From NCBI RefSeq assembly GCF_013385825.1, contig NZ_JACAPG010000021.1, positions 186,001 through 250,000 of the forward strand: a stretch of 64,000 nt of DNA, read 5' to 3'. The stretch is from Pseudomonas reactans. GTDB taxonomy: Bacteria > Pseudomonadota > Gammaproteobacteria > Pseudomonadales > Pseudomonadaceae. The notes below the pieces were generated by a model. It was not told the origin of the DNA. It worked only from the letters and a program-made list of their open reading frames with translations, and did not search any database. A program made the translations under genes and the position numbers. Shown piece after piece: positions 1-7,462 of the stretch. How positions within the stretch are numbered: position 1 is the first letter of the stretch; every line of letters begins with the position of its first letter.

Positions 1-302
1 ATCAGTTCGGCGTCGGGTGCCAGCCGATGTTGCAGCTGTGCGACGGCACTCTGTGCGTCGTAGGCTTTGCACGCCACGAGTAGGCGATGAATCGGCTCGG
101 GACTGTCGGGCGTTTCGCCAATTACCGGGTATGTGTGTTCCATGCCCTGTTCTACCAGCGTCAGCCCTTTGGCTGCCTGATAGCTGGCCAGGCGCGCTGC
201 ATCGCGCAGGATCAACCGCACGGGCACGCCAGCACGCGCCAGCCGCGTGGCCCAGAGTGTGCCCAGGCTGCCGGCGCCGAGAATATGCCAGGTGGTCGAC
301 AT
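1..302 (-). CDS. panE: 2-dehydropantoate 2-reductase, N-terminal part (runs off the window)
   Basis: Ketopantoate reductase makes D-pantoate from 2-dehydropantoate with NADPH, in the cytoplasmic pathway to coenzyme A. About 100 N-terminal residues are visible on the minus strand. The ATG is at 302, preceded by GGAG nine bases away. The protein opens with a Rossmann nucleotide-binding loop, ILGAGSLGTLWATRLA (about residues 7-22), typical of the family. The stop codon lies before base 1. It is divergent from yajQ with about 120 bases between them. The family call rests on the N-terminal motif and length so far; another ketopantoate-reductase-like paralogue cannot be excluded. Confidence 0.8.
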   Translation of the reverse strand, partial: MSTTWHILGAGSLGTLWATRLARAGVPVRLILRDAARLASYQAAKGLTLVEQGMEHTYPVIGETPDSPEPIHRLLVACKAYDAQSAVAQLQHRLAPDAEL

Positions 303-352
303 CAGTTTGTGCTCCAAAGAGTCGCCCGCAGCGAACGGGACAAAAGAACCGC

Positions 353-358
353 TATAAT
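353..358 (+). promoter_or_regulatory. Possible -10 element upstream of yajQ
   Basis: A perfect TATAAT sits 68 bases before the yajQ start in the divergent panE-yajQ spacer. No good -35 hexamer is seen 16-18 bases upstream, so this is a tentative promoter call. Confidence 0.4.
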
Positions 359-425
359 GCCCCGGCATTTTAGCTTGGGCGCGCTCCATCTCTACTGAGC
401 CCGCCCCTTATATTGGAGAAATGAC

Positions 426-911
426 ATGCCTTCGTTCGACGTGGTATCCGAACTGGACAAACACGAAGTCACCAACGCCGTCGAGAACGCCGTCAAGGAA
501 CTGGACCGTCGCTATGACTTGAAAGGCAAGGGCAGCTTCGAATTCAAGGAAAAAGAGCTGACCGTCAACCTGACCGCTGAAGCCGATTTCCAGCTGGAAG
601 CGATGATCGAGATCCTCAAGCTGTCGCTGGTCAAGCGCAAGATCGACGCGCAATGCCTTGAAATCAAGGACGCCTACGCCTCCGGCAAGCTGATGAAGCA
701 AGAAGCCGTCCTCAAGGAAGGCATCGACAAGGAGTTGGCGAAGAAGATCGTTGCTCACATCAAGGATGCCAAGCTGAAAGTCCAGGCCGCGATCCAGGGT
801 GAGCAGGTTCGCGTCACCGGCAAGAAGCGCGACGACCTGCAAGAGGCCATCGCGGCCCTGCGCGCCAAGACCTTCGACATGCCGCTGCAGTTCAATAACT
901 TTCGCGACTGA
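426..911 (+). CDS. yajQ: YajQ family nucleotide-binding protein
   Basis: This is a 161-residue cytoplasmic protein, the full usual length of the YajQ (UPF0234) family. It begins MPSFDVVSELDKHEV and contains the conserved DLKGKGSFEFKEKEL stretch and a C-terminal TGKKRDDLQEAIAALR. Family members bind nucleic acids, and some bind cyclic di-GMP and act as co-regulators (known from Xanthomonas and Pseudomonas homologues). Which role applies here cannot be read from sequence. The ATG has GGAGAA six bases upstream. A hairpin with a UACG tetraloop follows the stop. Confidence 0.93.
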   Translation: MPSFDVVSELDKHEVTNAVENAVKELDRRYDLKGKGSFEFKEKELTVNLTAEADFQLEAMIEILKLSLVKRKIDAQCLEIKDAYASGKLMKQEAVLKEGIDKELAKKIVAHIKDAKLKVQAAIQGEQVRVTGKKRDDLQEAIAALRAKTFDMPLQFNNFRD

Positions 912-972
912 TGGCACTTTGGGGAACCTGTGGGCGTTTTTGACGTCCCACGCCCCAGAACCTGCGCCGACT

Positions 973-994
973 ATTGAGCCCTACGGGGCTCAAT
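973..994 (+). terminator. Stable hairpin after yajQ (UACG tetraloop)
   Basis: ATTGAGCCC pairs with GGGCTCAAT around a C(UACG)G loop, an extra-stable tetraloop class. No T-run follows, so it could be an RNA 3'-end or processing stem rather than a full intrinsic terminator between yajQ and mscS. Confidence 0.4.
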
Positions 995-1046
995 TGCATT
1001 TATGGCCACTCACTACGCCGAACATCCGGTAAACAGGAGAATGTAG

Positions 1047-1889
1047 ATGGATTTGAATGCTGAAGTGGATCACTTGATCAAGACCTCAGAGTCGTGGATC
1101 CCGATGATCATGGAATACGGCAGCCGGTTTTTGCTGGCGGTGCTGACCCTGGCCATCGGTTGGTGGCTGATCAACGTGTTGACGCACCGCGTGGGGCGTT
1201 TGCTGGCATTGCGTAATGCTGACCTGGCGCTGCAACACTTCATCACCAGCCTGGCGAACATTGCGCTCAAAGTCATGCTGGTGGTCAACGTGGCCTCGAT
1301 GATCGGCGTCGCCACCACCTCCTTCGTTGCTGCGATCGGTGCCGCCACCCTGGCCATCGGCCTGGCGTTGCAAGGCAGCCTGGCGAACTTCGCTGGCGGC
1401 GTGCTGATTCTGTTGTTCCGTCCGTTCCGCATTGGTGACTGGATCGAAGCCCAGGGCACTTCCGGCACCGTCGACAGCATCCAGATCTTCCACACCGTGC
1501 TGCGTACCGGTGACAACAAGACCGTGATCATCCCCAACGGCAGCCTGTCCAACGGCCTCATCACCAACACCAACCGTCAGCCGACCCGCAAGGTGGTGTT
1601 TGATGTGGGCGTCGACTATGAAGCCGACCTGCAGAAAGCCCGTGAAGTGCTGCTGGCGCTGGCGAAAGATCCGCGCGTATTGGCAGACCCGGCCGCTGTA
1701 GCAGTGGTTTCCACCTTGGGTGACAGTTCGATCACTGTTTCCCTGCGTTGCTGGACCAAGACCGCAGATTATTGGGACGTGGTGTTCATGTTGAACGAAC
1801 TTGCACGTGATCGTTTGAAAGCGGCGGGGATTGATATTCCGTTTCCACAGCGGGTTATTCGCGTGATGCAGGAAACAGCTGCCAAGTAA
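1047..1889 (+). CDS. mscS: Small-conductance mechanosensitive channel, MscS family
   Basis: This inner-membrane osmotic safety valve is 280 residues, close to E. coli MscS (286). Three N-terminal membrane helices are visible (about residues 20-45, 65-85 and 90-115). The third is the Gly/Ala-rich pore helix, ATLAIGLALQGSLANFAGG, followed by the beta domain signature FRPFRIGDWIEA (about 130-141) and VIIPNGSLSNGLITN. The C-terminal alpha/beta domain ends with the usual IPFPQRVI. The ATG at 1047 has an AGGAG a few bases upstream. It is followed by a strong terminator at 1996-2036, so it is probably transcribed alone or with yajQ. Confidence 0.95.
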   Translation: MDLNAEVDHLIKTSESWIPMIMEYGSRFLLAVLTLAIGWWLINVLTHRVGRLLALRNADLALQHFITSLANIALKVMLVVNVASMIGVATTSFVAAIGAATLAIGLALQGSLANFAGGVLILLFRPFRIGDWIEAQGTSGTVDSIQIFHTVLRTGDNKTVIIPNGSLSNGLITNTNRQPTRKVVFDVGVDYEADLQKAREVLLALAKDPRVLADPAAVAVVSTLGDSSITVSLRCWTKTADYWDVVFMLNELARDRLKAAGIDIPFPQRVIRVMQETAAK

Positions 1890-1995
1890 TGGCAATTAAC
1901 TGCCTTGAACTTGGCCGTTAGGTCAGGTTCAAGGTGCCGGTGATAATGTCGTTAGTTAGCTTGCTAGTTATTTTGTTGCTGAAACATTAAAGCCA

Positions 1996-2036
1996 TAAAA
2001 AAGCCGCTCCCTTGTTAAACAAGAGAGCGGCTTTTT
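1996..2036 (+). terminator. Intrinsic terminator between mscS and the OprD-type porin
   Basis: An A-rich left flank, GCCGCTC-type stem and loop, then GAGAGCGGC and TTTTT. With A-run and T-run on opposite sides it can serve both mscS (+) and the convergent porin gene (-). Confidence 0.85.
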
Positions 2037-2081
2037 GTTTAAGGCGAAAGCCTTAAGTCATCGCTGTAATAAAACTGTCAA

Positions 2082-3380
2082 TTACAGGATGTTCAGCGGG
2101 TAGTTCGCGATCAGACGCAGTTCGTCGATCGAAGGCGAACCGTAGTAAACGCCATCACCCGAACGATAGGTTGCTTGACGCAGGCGCAGGCTCAAGTCTT
2201 TGGCTGGGCCGCTCTGGATCACGTACTTGGCTTCGATATCGCGTTCCCACTCTTTGCCGTTCGAGGTTGTGGCGGTTTGAGCGCCGCTACCGGTTACGTA
2301 ACGAGTCATGAAGCTCAGGCCAGGAATGCCAAAGGTCGCCATGTTGATGTCGTAACGCGCTTGGTAGGACTTCTCGCCTTCGGCGTTGAAGTCGGAACGG
2401 GCAATGGAGTTGGCCAGGAACACTGAGCCACCGCCGTCTACGCCGTAGCCGTAGTCGCCGTCACCGGTGACTTTCTGCGCTGCCAGGGTGAAGGTGTGAG
2501 CACCAATGGTGTACGCACCTTGCAAGCTGAATGCACGGTTATCGAGCTTGACGGATTTGTCGTAGTAAGCGCGTTGCTTGCCTTCGCCGTCGCTTTTCGT
2601 GTCGTAGATGTTGAAGTCCAGGGCGAAGGACTGGTCGTCGCTCAGCGCGTGGGTCCAGTTAAGGTTGCTGTACCACTTGCGGAAGTAATCTTCGGTTTTT
2701 GCGTAGTACAGGCTGCCGGTGAACTCTGGGGTGAAGGAGTAGACGGCACCGCCAAAGTCGGTTTTCGTCAGGCCCAGGCTGTCACGGAAGGTCTGGTTCT
2801 GTGCGACGCTGGAAGTGAAGTGACCGCCTTCCAGTTTGAGGCCCTTGATCTCGTTGCTGGTGAGCGAGATACCTTGTGGCAGCTCTGGCAGCAAACGGCT
2901 GTCATCGGAAGCAAACACAGGAGCGGTGGTGTATTGGTCGCCGACTTTCAAGACCGTATCGGAGATGCGGAATTTAACGGCACCGCCGCCTTTGGAGTAA
3001 TCGTCTTGCGAACGACCGTCCGAACCGCTTGGGAACAGACCGGTACCGGCGCGACCCTTGCCGCTGTCGAGCTTGACGCCCAGCAGGCCGATCACGTCAA
3101 CACCGACACCGATGGTGCCCTGGGTGAAGCCCGATTGGTACAGGGCGTTGAAGCCCAGGCCAGTCTCTTCAGCACGGCTTTTATTCTTGCCGTTGACTTT
3201 CTCGTAGCCACTCAGTGGCTCATTGCGGAAGTCGCGGCTGAAGTACAGAGCGCGAGTGTTGATGCTGAAAGTACTGTCTTCAACAAAGCCTTTGGCGTCG
3301 TCCTGGGAGGAGGCCATTGCGAACTGCGTAGTGCCTGCTGAAACAGCCAGGGCGATCATGCTCCACTTCATCACGCGCAT
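2082..3380 (-). CDS. OprD-family outer-membrane porin
   Basis: 432 residues with a signal peptide (about 1-23, ending AMA) and a mature start SSQDDAKGFVEDSTFSINTR, typical of OprD/OccD/OccK channels. Further family marks are LLPELPQGISLTSNEIKGL, RYDINMATFGIPGLSFMTRY and the C-terminal strand ending in hydrophobic residues. These 18-strand channels take up small carboxylates, amino acids or peptides. Aligning to a specific OccD or OccK member was not possible by eye, so no symbol is given. The start has GGAG nearby (minus strand). The 870-base upstream region is AT-rich and carries three copies of AAAAACGTTAC. Confidence 0.9.
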   Translation of the reverse strand: MRVMKWSMIALAVSAGTTQFAMASSQDDAKGFVEDSTFSINTRALYFSRDFRNEPLSGYEKVNGKNKSRAEETGLGFNALYQSGFTQGTIGVGVDVIGLLGVKLDSGKGRAGTGLFPSGSDGRSQDDYSKGGGAVKFRISDTVLKVGDQYTTAPVFASDDSRLLPELPQGISLTSNEIKGLKLEGGHFTSSVAQNQTFRDSLGLTKTDFGGAVYSFTPEFTGSLYYAKTEDYFRKWYSNLNWTHALSDDQSFALDFNIYDTKSDGEGKQRAYYDKSVKLDNRAFSLQGAYTIGAHTFTLAAQKVTGDGDYGYGVDGGGSVFLANSIARSDFNAEGEKSYQARYDINMATFGIPGLSFMTRYVTGSGAQTATTSNGKEWERDIEAKYVIQSGPAKDLSLRLRQATYRSGDGVYYGSPSIDELRLIANYPLNIL

Positions 3381-3631
3381 CGTGATTTGCTCCTTTGGTT
3401 TTAGGAAGAGTACTGCCGTCCCACCTGTATTTTTGTCTGGGCGGCTCTTTCTTTTTTGTGTCGGCGCAAAGTTATATCACGCTGACAATATTGGCGATAC
3501 TTGCCCAACTTTCCTTTCAGCTTCTTTACGAGCTTGTCGTAGATTGCTATATCCATGTCGCAAATTCACAGCCTCACTGTAACGAGGCTGACAACTTCAA
3601 TACTGTTTCCAGACCGTTAAAAGAACGCAAA

Positions 3632-3918
3632 AAAACGTTACTTTCCAAGTTTGAAATCTTCCTTGGCGTGCATTGAACCGCTGCTGTTTTTCATCGCGAA
3701 ACACCTGCTTCCCTTCCGGTGCCGTTGCCGACGATAAGGGGATCAATGCAGCAAGCGTGCCCAAACCGTAAATCGAATGTCATTTTTTCGTGAAAAACGT
3801 TACCGCTTCGTGAAAACCGCATAAGCACGGGGTTTTTGCGCCGATTGGTTTGGCCTTGACGCCCGGGCTCTGTAACTGTGTTGTGGTGCATAAATCCTGT
3901 ATCTGGGAAAAACGTTAC
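3632..3918. repeat. Three copies of a 10-11 base motif AAAAACGTTAC upstream of the porin gene
   Basis: The motif occurs at about 3631-3641, 3793-3803 and 3908-3918, all on the plus strand. It lies in the 873-base region (3381-4254) that separates the porin gene from the HIT protein gene. I see no convincing gene in that region. The motif core AACGTT is itself palindromic, so it could be an operator, but this is not proven. Confidence 0.4.
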
Positions 3919-4254
3919 CCGTTCACCCCAGTCAGTGGGTAATCGGCGGATCTCTTTGAGGCGCAATTGGGTCATTTTGGTGCATGGCCTCTGAGGCCTC
4001 AGTGTTTGGGTGATGGCTCAATGCCTTGTTTTGTGAGGCCTCTGCATCGCGGTTCTCATCGCAATGTTTTGCTCAACGCTTGGTCAATCACCAACGGATT
4101 GGTGATTGAGCGTAGTCGAAAAAATCGTTTGGCTCGAAATGGTGCACTTTTTTTCGCCACGGCTTGCCTGGGCGCGTATCGACCGGCGTGAAGCAACAGC
4201 GATTCGCAGGTATGCTGGCGCCTTGAACCTGACCTGCCGAACGGAGTGCCTGCG

Positions 4255-4680
4255 GTGTTCGCTTTAGATCAACGTCTTCAACAAGACACACTGGTCATCG
4301 GGGATTTCCCCCTGTGCCGCCTGCTGCTGTCCAATGACTCGAACTACCCTTGGTTCATCCTGGTGCCGCGCATCAACGGTATCAGCGAAGTGTTTCAACT
4401 GGATGTCGTTGACCAGCAACGTGTGTGGCAAGAAACCACTGCCTTGGCTCAGTTGCTGAATGAAGGCTGGTCCGCCGACAAAATGAACATCGGCGCCCTG
4501 GGCAATGTGGTCAGCCAGTTGCACGTGCATGTGATCGTGCGCAAACGCGACGATGCCGCCTGGCCTGCGCCCGTGTGGGGCAAACATCCGGCACAGCCTT
4601 ACACTGACGAGCAAGTGGCCGCCATCCGCGCTCGTCTGCGCGCGCTGTTGCCCGCCGACTTCGTCTTTACCCAGGGTTGA
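4255..4680 (+). CDS. HIT domain protein (histidine triad hydrolase family)
   Basis: A 141-residue cytoplasmic protein of the HIT superfamily, which hydrolyses or transfers nucleotide phosphates. The histidine triad is seen as QLHVHVIVR (about residues 87-95). The N-terminus VFALDQRLQQDTLVIGDFPL matches Pseudomonas HIT proteins of this length. I chose the GTG at 4255 because ACGGAG lies eight bases upstream; an in-frame GTG at 4246 overlaps that Shine-Dalgarno sequence. The gene is followed three bases after its stop by slyX, which suggests co-transcription. The true substrate is unknown. Confidence 0.88.
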   Translation: MFALDQRLQQDTLVIGDFPLCRLLLSNDSNYPWFILVPRINGISEVFQLDVVDQQRVWQETTALAQLLNEGWSADKMNIGALGNVVSQLHVHVIVRKRDDAAWPAPVWGKHPAQPYTDEQVAAIRARLRALLPADFVFTQG

Positions 4681-4683
4681 ATC

Positions 4684-4890
4684 ATGGATCTGCAAGACCG
4701 CGTCAACGACCTGGAAAGCCGCCTGGCCTTCCAGGACGACACCATCGAGACCCTCAATGACATCCTCGTCACCCAGCAGCGCGCCGTCGAGCGCCTGCAA
4801 ATGCAGATGACTGCGCTGCTCAAGCGCCAGGAAGAAATGGGCGGTCAATTCGAGACGTCCGAAGAAGAAGCGCCGCCGCCTCACTATTAA
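4684..4890 (+). CDS. slyX: SlyX family protein
   Basis: A 68-residue protein predicted to be mostly coiled coil (heptads between about residues 2 and 55: DLESRLAFQDDTIETLN and onward) with an acidic, proline-rich tail ending PPPHY, the classic SlyX ending. The function is not established. It starts right after the HIT gene and ends at a strong terminator, so the two form a small unit. Confidence 0.92.
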   Translation: MDLQDRVNDLESRLAFQDDTIETLNDILVTQQRAVERLQMQMTALLKRQEEMGGQFETSEEEAPPPHY

Positions 4891-4901
4891 TAGGCGTGCA
4901 T

Positions 4902-4943
4902 AAAAAAACCGCGACCCAGCCTGGCTGGATCGCGGTTTTTTTT
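4902..4943 (+). terminator. Intrinsic terminator shared by slyX and the convergent membrane cold-shock gene
   Basis: A-run, then AACCGCGA(T)CC stem, short loop and GGATCGCGGTT followed by a run of eight T. It is symmetrical enough to act in both directions between the convergent genes. Confidence 0.85.
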
Positions 4944-4959
4944 GCTGCGAAGGCGGGTG

Positions 4960-5562
4960 TCAGCGACGCGGCAGTGCCGCGATCACGTCTTCGGCCTGCA
5001 GGCCTTTGTCGCGATTCATCACGGAGAACTCCACGCGCTGGCCTTCCACCAGGACACGGTGGCCTTCGCCGCGAATGGCCCGGAAATGGACGAAAATATC
5101 GTCGCCCGAATCACGGGAAATAAAGCCGAAGCCTTTGGAGGTGTTGAACCACTTGACGGTACCGGTATCCCGATTGGTCATGTCGTAGGTTTGCGACGAG
5201 GCCGCAGGGGACGAACGGTAGAAGCTGATGGCCAGGTGAAGAACAATGGCGACCACAGCAATCACCAGGCTGAGCAGGATGGCCGGGTGGCCGCCGACTT
5301 CAGGCATGGGTGCCAGGAGGGTGAGGGTTTGTACAACAACAGTCAGTACCAACAGCGCGCTGACCAGGTTTTGCAGTTGATGACGCGTGCCTTTGTTCCA
5401 GTAAGGGATCACCGGTGCCAGCGTCAGGTTAAGAAGGCCGAACAAGGCCAGGTACAGAGCGTCGTGTTGTTCCAGATACGGCAGGCTTTCAGGCTGCAGG
5501 CTCGGGATAAAGGACAGCAGCAAAGCTGCAACGCCCGTTAGCAGGTGGACGATTTTCAACAT
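4960..5562 (-). CDS. Membrane protein with C-terminal cold-shock domain
   Basis: This 200-residue protein joins an N-terminal membrane part to a cold-shock domain. Hydrophobic segments lie at about residues 3-20, 36-56, 65-85 and 93-115. The cold-shock domain (about 132-198) has the RNA-binding patches GTVKWFNTSKGFGFISR and DIFVHFRAI and ends AEDVIAALPRR. Soluble CspA proteins are about 70 residues, so this is a membrane-anchored variant that could bind nucleic acid at the inner membrane. Similar fusions exist in other pseudomonads (DUF1294 fusions are another type; this N-terminus does not look like DUF1294). Partner and role are unknown. Confidence 0.85.
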   Translation of the reverse strand: MLKIVHLLTGVAALLLSFIPSLQPESLPYLEQHDALYLALFGLLNLTLAPVIPYWNKGTRHQLQNLVSALLVLTVVVQTLTLLAPMPEVGGHPAILLSLVIAVVAIVLHLAISFYRSSPAASSQTYDMTNRDTGTVKWFNTSKGFGFISRDSGDDIFVHFRAIRGEGHRVLVEGQRVEFSVMNRDKGLQAEDVIAALPRR

Positions 5563-5978
5563 TTTGATTAACTCACGTTAAGACGGATCACAAGGAGGAG
5601 CTGACTGGCACGGTTCGCTTCTGAACAATGGGAGGCGTTGGGCACGTGCGCGGGGTATCAGCCTATGTCGCTGCCGCAGAAAGTAACGGCGACGACACGC
5701 CGCCTATTTAACAGCAAAGGCTGTGCCTACTCAAATCAAGCATTTCGGGGTGTTGCAAGGGCGACGGCATTTCTGCGTCAAACGCTTGTCCTAGACACCT
5801 GTGGGCTTTTCAAACAGCCAGCTGGGTTATTTCCTACGTAGACCTAAGGCTTGGGTTTCGTTGTTTTCGCGGGCCAAGGCCGGGACGAATTGCCGCGCCG
5901 GGCTGCGCATCATCGGCACACTTGCTAGAGTGGTCCTGCACCTGATCAATGAATGCTTGTCAATTGAAGGGGATAAAC
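5563..5978. other. Intergenic region between the cold-shock membrane gene and dps-like gene
   Basis: 416 bases holding the divergent upstream regions of the two flanking genes. Short open frames occur but have neither coding-like composition nor a ribosome binding site. No terminator or repeat seen. Confidence 0.5.
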
Positions 5979-6452
5979 ATGGCAATCGATATCGGTATCA
6001 GTGAAGAAGATCGTAAATCCATCGTCGACGGGCTTTCGCGACTGCTTTCGGATACCTATGTACTGTACCTGAAGACACACAATTTCCATTGGAACGTCAC
6101 GGGCCCCATGTTTCGCACGTTGCACCTGATGTTCGAAGAGCAATACAACGAGCTGGCGCTGGCGGTGGACTCCATTGCCGAGCGTATCCGTGCGTTGGGT
6201 TTTCCGGCGCCGGGCGCCTACTCCGTCTACGCCCGACTTTCTTCCATCAAGGAGGAAGAAGGCGTGCCGAGTGCTGAGGATATGATCAAGCAACTGGTGG
6301 AAGGCCAGGAAGCGGTCACGCGCACTGCGCGGGGTATCTTTCCGCTGCTCGACAAGGTCAGCGATGAACCGACGGCCGACCTGTTGACCCAGCGCATGCA
6401 GGTTCACGAGAAAACCGCGTGGATGCTGCGTTCCCTGCTTGAAAATCAGTAA
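5979..6452 (+). CDS. Dps/ferritin-like protein
   Basis: 157 residues of the Dps family: dodecameric iron-storing proteins that oxidise Fe(II) with peroxide and protect DNA in stationary phase. The ferroxidase-site residues are visible as THNFHWNVTGPMF (about 33-45) and EQYNELALAVDSIAERIRALG (about 53-73). The ATG at 5979 is preferred because GAAGGGG sits seven bases upstream; an in-frame ATG at 5949 lacks one. No Lys-rich N-terminal tail of the E. coli type is present, so DNA binding is uncertain. Single-gene unit. Confidence 0.93.
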   Translation: MAIDIGISEEDRKSIVDGLSRLLSDTYVLYLKTHNFHWNVTGPMFRTLHLMFEEQYNELALAVDSIAERIRALGFPAPGAYSVYARLSSIKEEEGVPSAEDMIKQLVEGQEAVTRTARGIFPLLDKVSDEPTADLLTQRMQVHEKTAWMLRSLLENQ

Positions 6453-6632
6453 ATAACTACCCTTGGCGGCGCCTTCCCGGCGTCGCTTGCTTGTTTCCAC
6501 GCATTTCCTGGCGTTGTCCTACGCCTATCAACGTCGCGTCTTCTGGCTGCTGCACTCTGCCTGCTGTTTTATAAGGCCATTGCCCAATGGGACAACCCAT
6601 GGGCGGCTGTATGGCAATGGAGTGTCAGGTGT

Positions 6633-6965
6633 ATGTCACGCGGAGTGGGTAATGGAATCATGGAAACCGCTGGTTTTCATAAAATAAAGGTCGACCCCTT
6701 TGTCAAAGGGTTCGACATGGGGCTGGCCAAGCCACTGTCCCGGTCGGTGAGGCTCAACGGGTTTTCCACGTGCCTGCGGCTGGAGCAGATCTATTGGAAT
6801 ATCCTCACGGAAATCGCCAGGATCAATGCCTGTTCGGTCAGTGCGTTGCTGTCTTATGTGGACCGGGAAGTGCACTTGCGTCATGGCGGCGTGAAGAACT
6901 TCAGTGGGTTGGTCAGGGTGGTGTGTGTGGTTCACGCCTTGAAAGAGCGTGTTCAACCTTCTTAG
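6633..6965 (+). CDS. Ribbon-helix-helix domain protein
   Basis: 110 residues. The central part SVRLNGFSTCLRLEQIYWN, then ILTEIARINACSVSALLSYV (together about 38-76), fits the RHH_4 (PF13467) pattern, a short DNA-binding fold in which a beta-strand is followed by two helices. The C-terminal half is LRHGGVKNFSGLVRVVCV, also typical. The start is uncertain: ATG 6633 has GGAG ten bases upstream, while ATG 6660 would remove nine residues. Target and function are unknown; it stands alone before the fmdB-aspS set. Confidence 0.7.
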   Translation: MSRGVGNGIMETAGFHKIKVDPFVKGFDMGLAKPLSRSVRLNGFSTCLRLEQIYWNILTEIARINACSVSALLSYVDREVHLRHGGVKNFSGLVRVVCVVHALKERVQPS

Positions 6966-7133
6966 CTACCGGGCTTCGGGGTCATGTCCTCCTTTAAGGC
7001 GGGCAAGGCCCCTGGGCAGAAAGCCGGCTGCGCTGCCTCGATTTACCAGATATAATCCCGCGCTTTGCTGCGCGTGCCGGGTAATCCCGGAGCAGGCGTG
7101 GCGCAGTAACGTTCTGATCGCCGAGACATCGCC

Positions 7134-7355
7134 ATGCCCATGTACGACTATCAATGTGCTTCCTGTGGTCATCAGTTGGAAGCCATTCAGAAGATCAGCG
7201 CCGCGCCGCTGGTCGATTGCCCGGCCTGCCAAGCGCCGCAGCTCAAGAAAATGTTGTCCATGCCAGGCTTCCGCCTGAGCGGCAGCGGCTGGTACGAGAC
7301 CGACTTCAAGACCGGCTCGAAGAAGAATCTGGCGGGCGGCGACAAAGCAGACTGA
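7134..7355 (+). CDS. FmdB family zinc-ribbon regulatory protein
   Basis: A 73-residue zinc-ribbon protein. Two CxxC knuckles are seen, CASCGH and CPACQA (about residues 8-13 and 34-39), followed by SGSGWYETDFKTGSKK, the tail common to FmdB/YHS-like small proteins. FmdB was named from a methylotroph regulator; the role in Pseudomonas is unproven. The gene lies about 100 bases before aspS, its conserved partner in pseudomonads, and is probably co-transcribed with it. Confidence 0.9.
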   Translation: MPMYDYQCASCGHQLEAIQKISAAPLVDCPACQAPQLKKMLSMPGFRLSGSGWYETDFKTGSKKNLAGGDKAD

Positions 7356-7462
7356 GTTGAACTCTACGCGCAGGCTCCTGCATTATCCGTCCCCTGCTTT
7401 AATGTACGGTGACGAGGCAAGCCTCCACCGAATTTCGAATTACGAGAAGTGAAACCACTACC

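Noticed and set aside
3691..3975. 94-codon minus-strand frame in the porin upstream region
   Set aside because: No ribosome site, no conserved motif, and it lies in the region with repeated AAAAACGTTAC motifs.
5638..5841. 67-codon plus-strand frame before the Dps-like gene
   Set aside because: Codon use is poor and there is no Shine-Dalgarno sequence.
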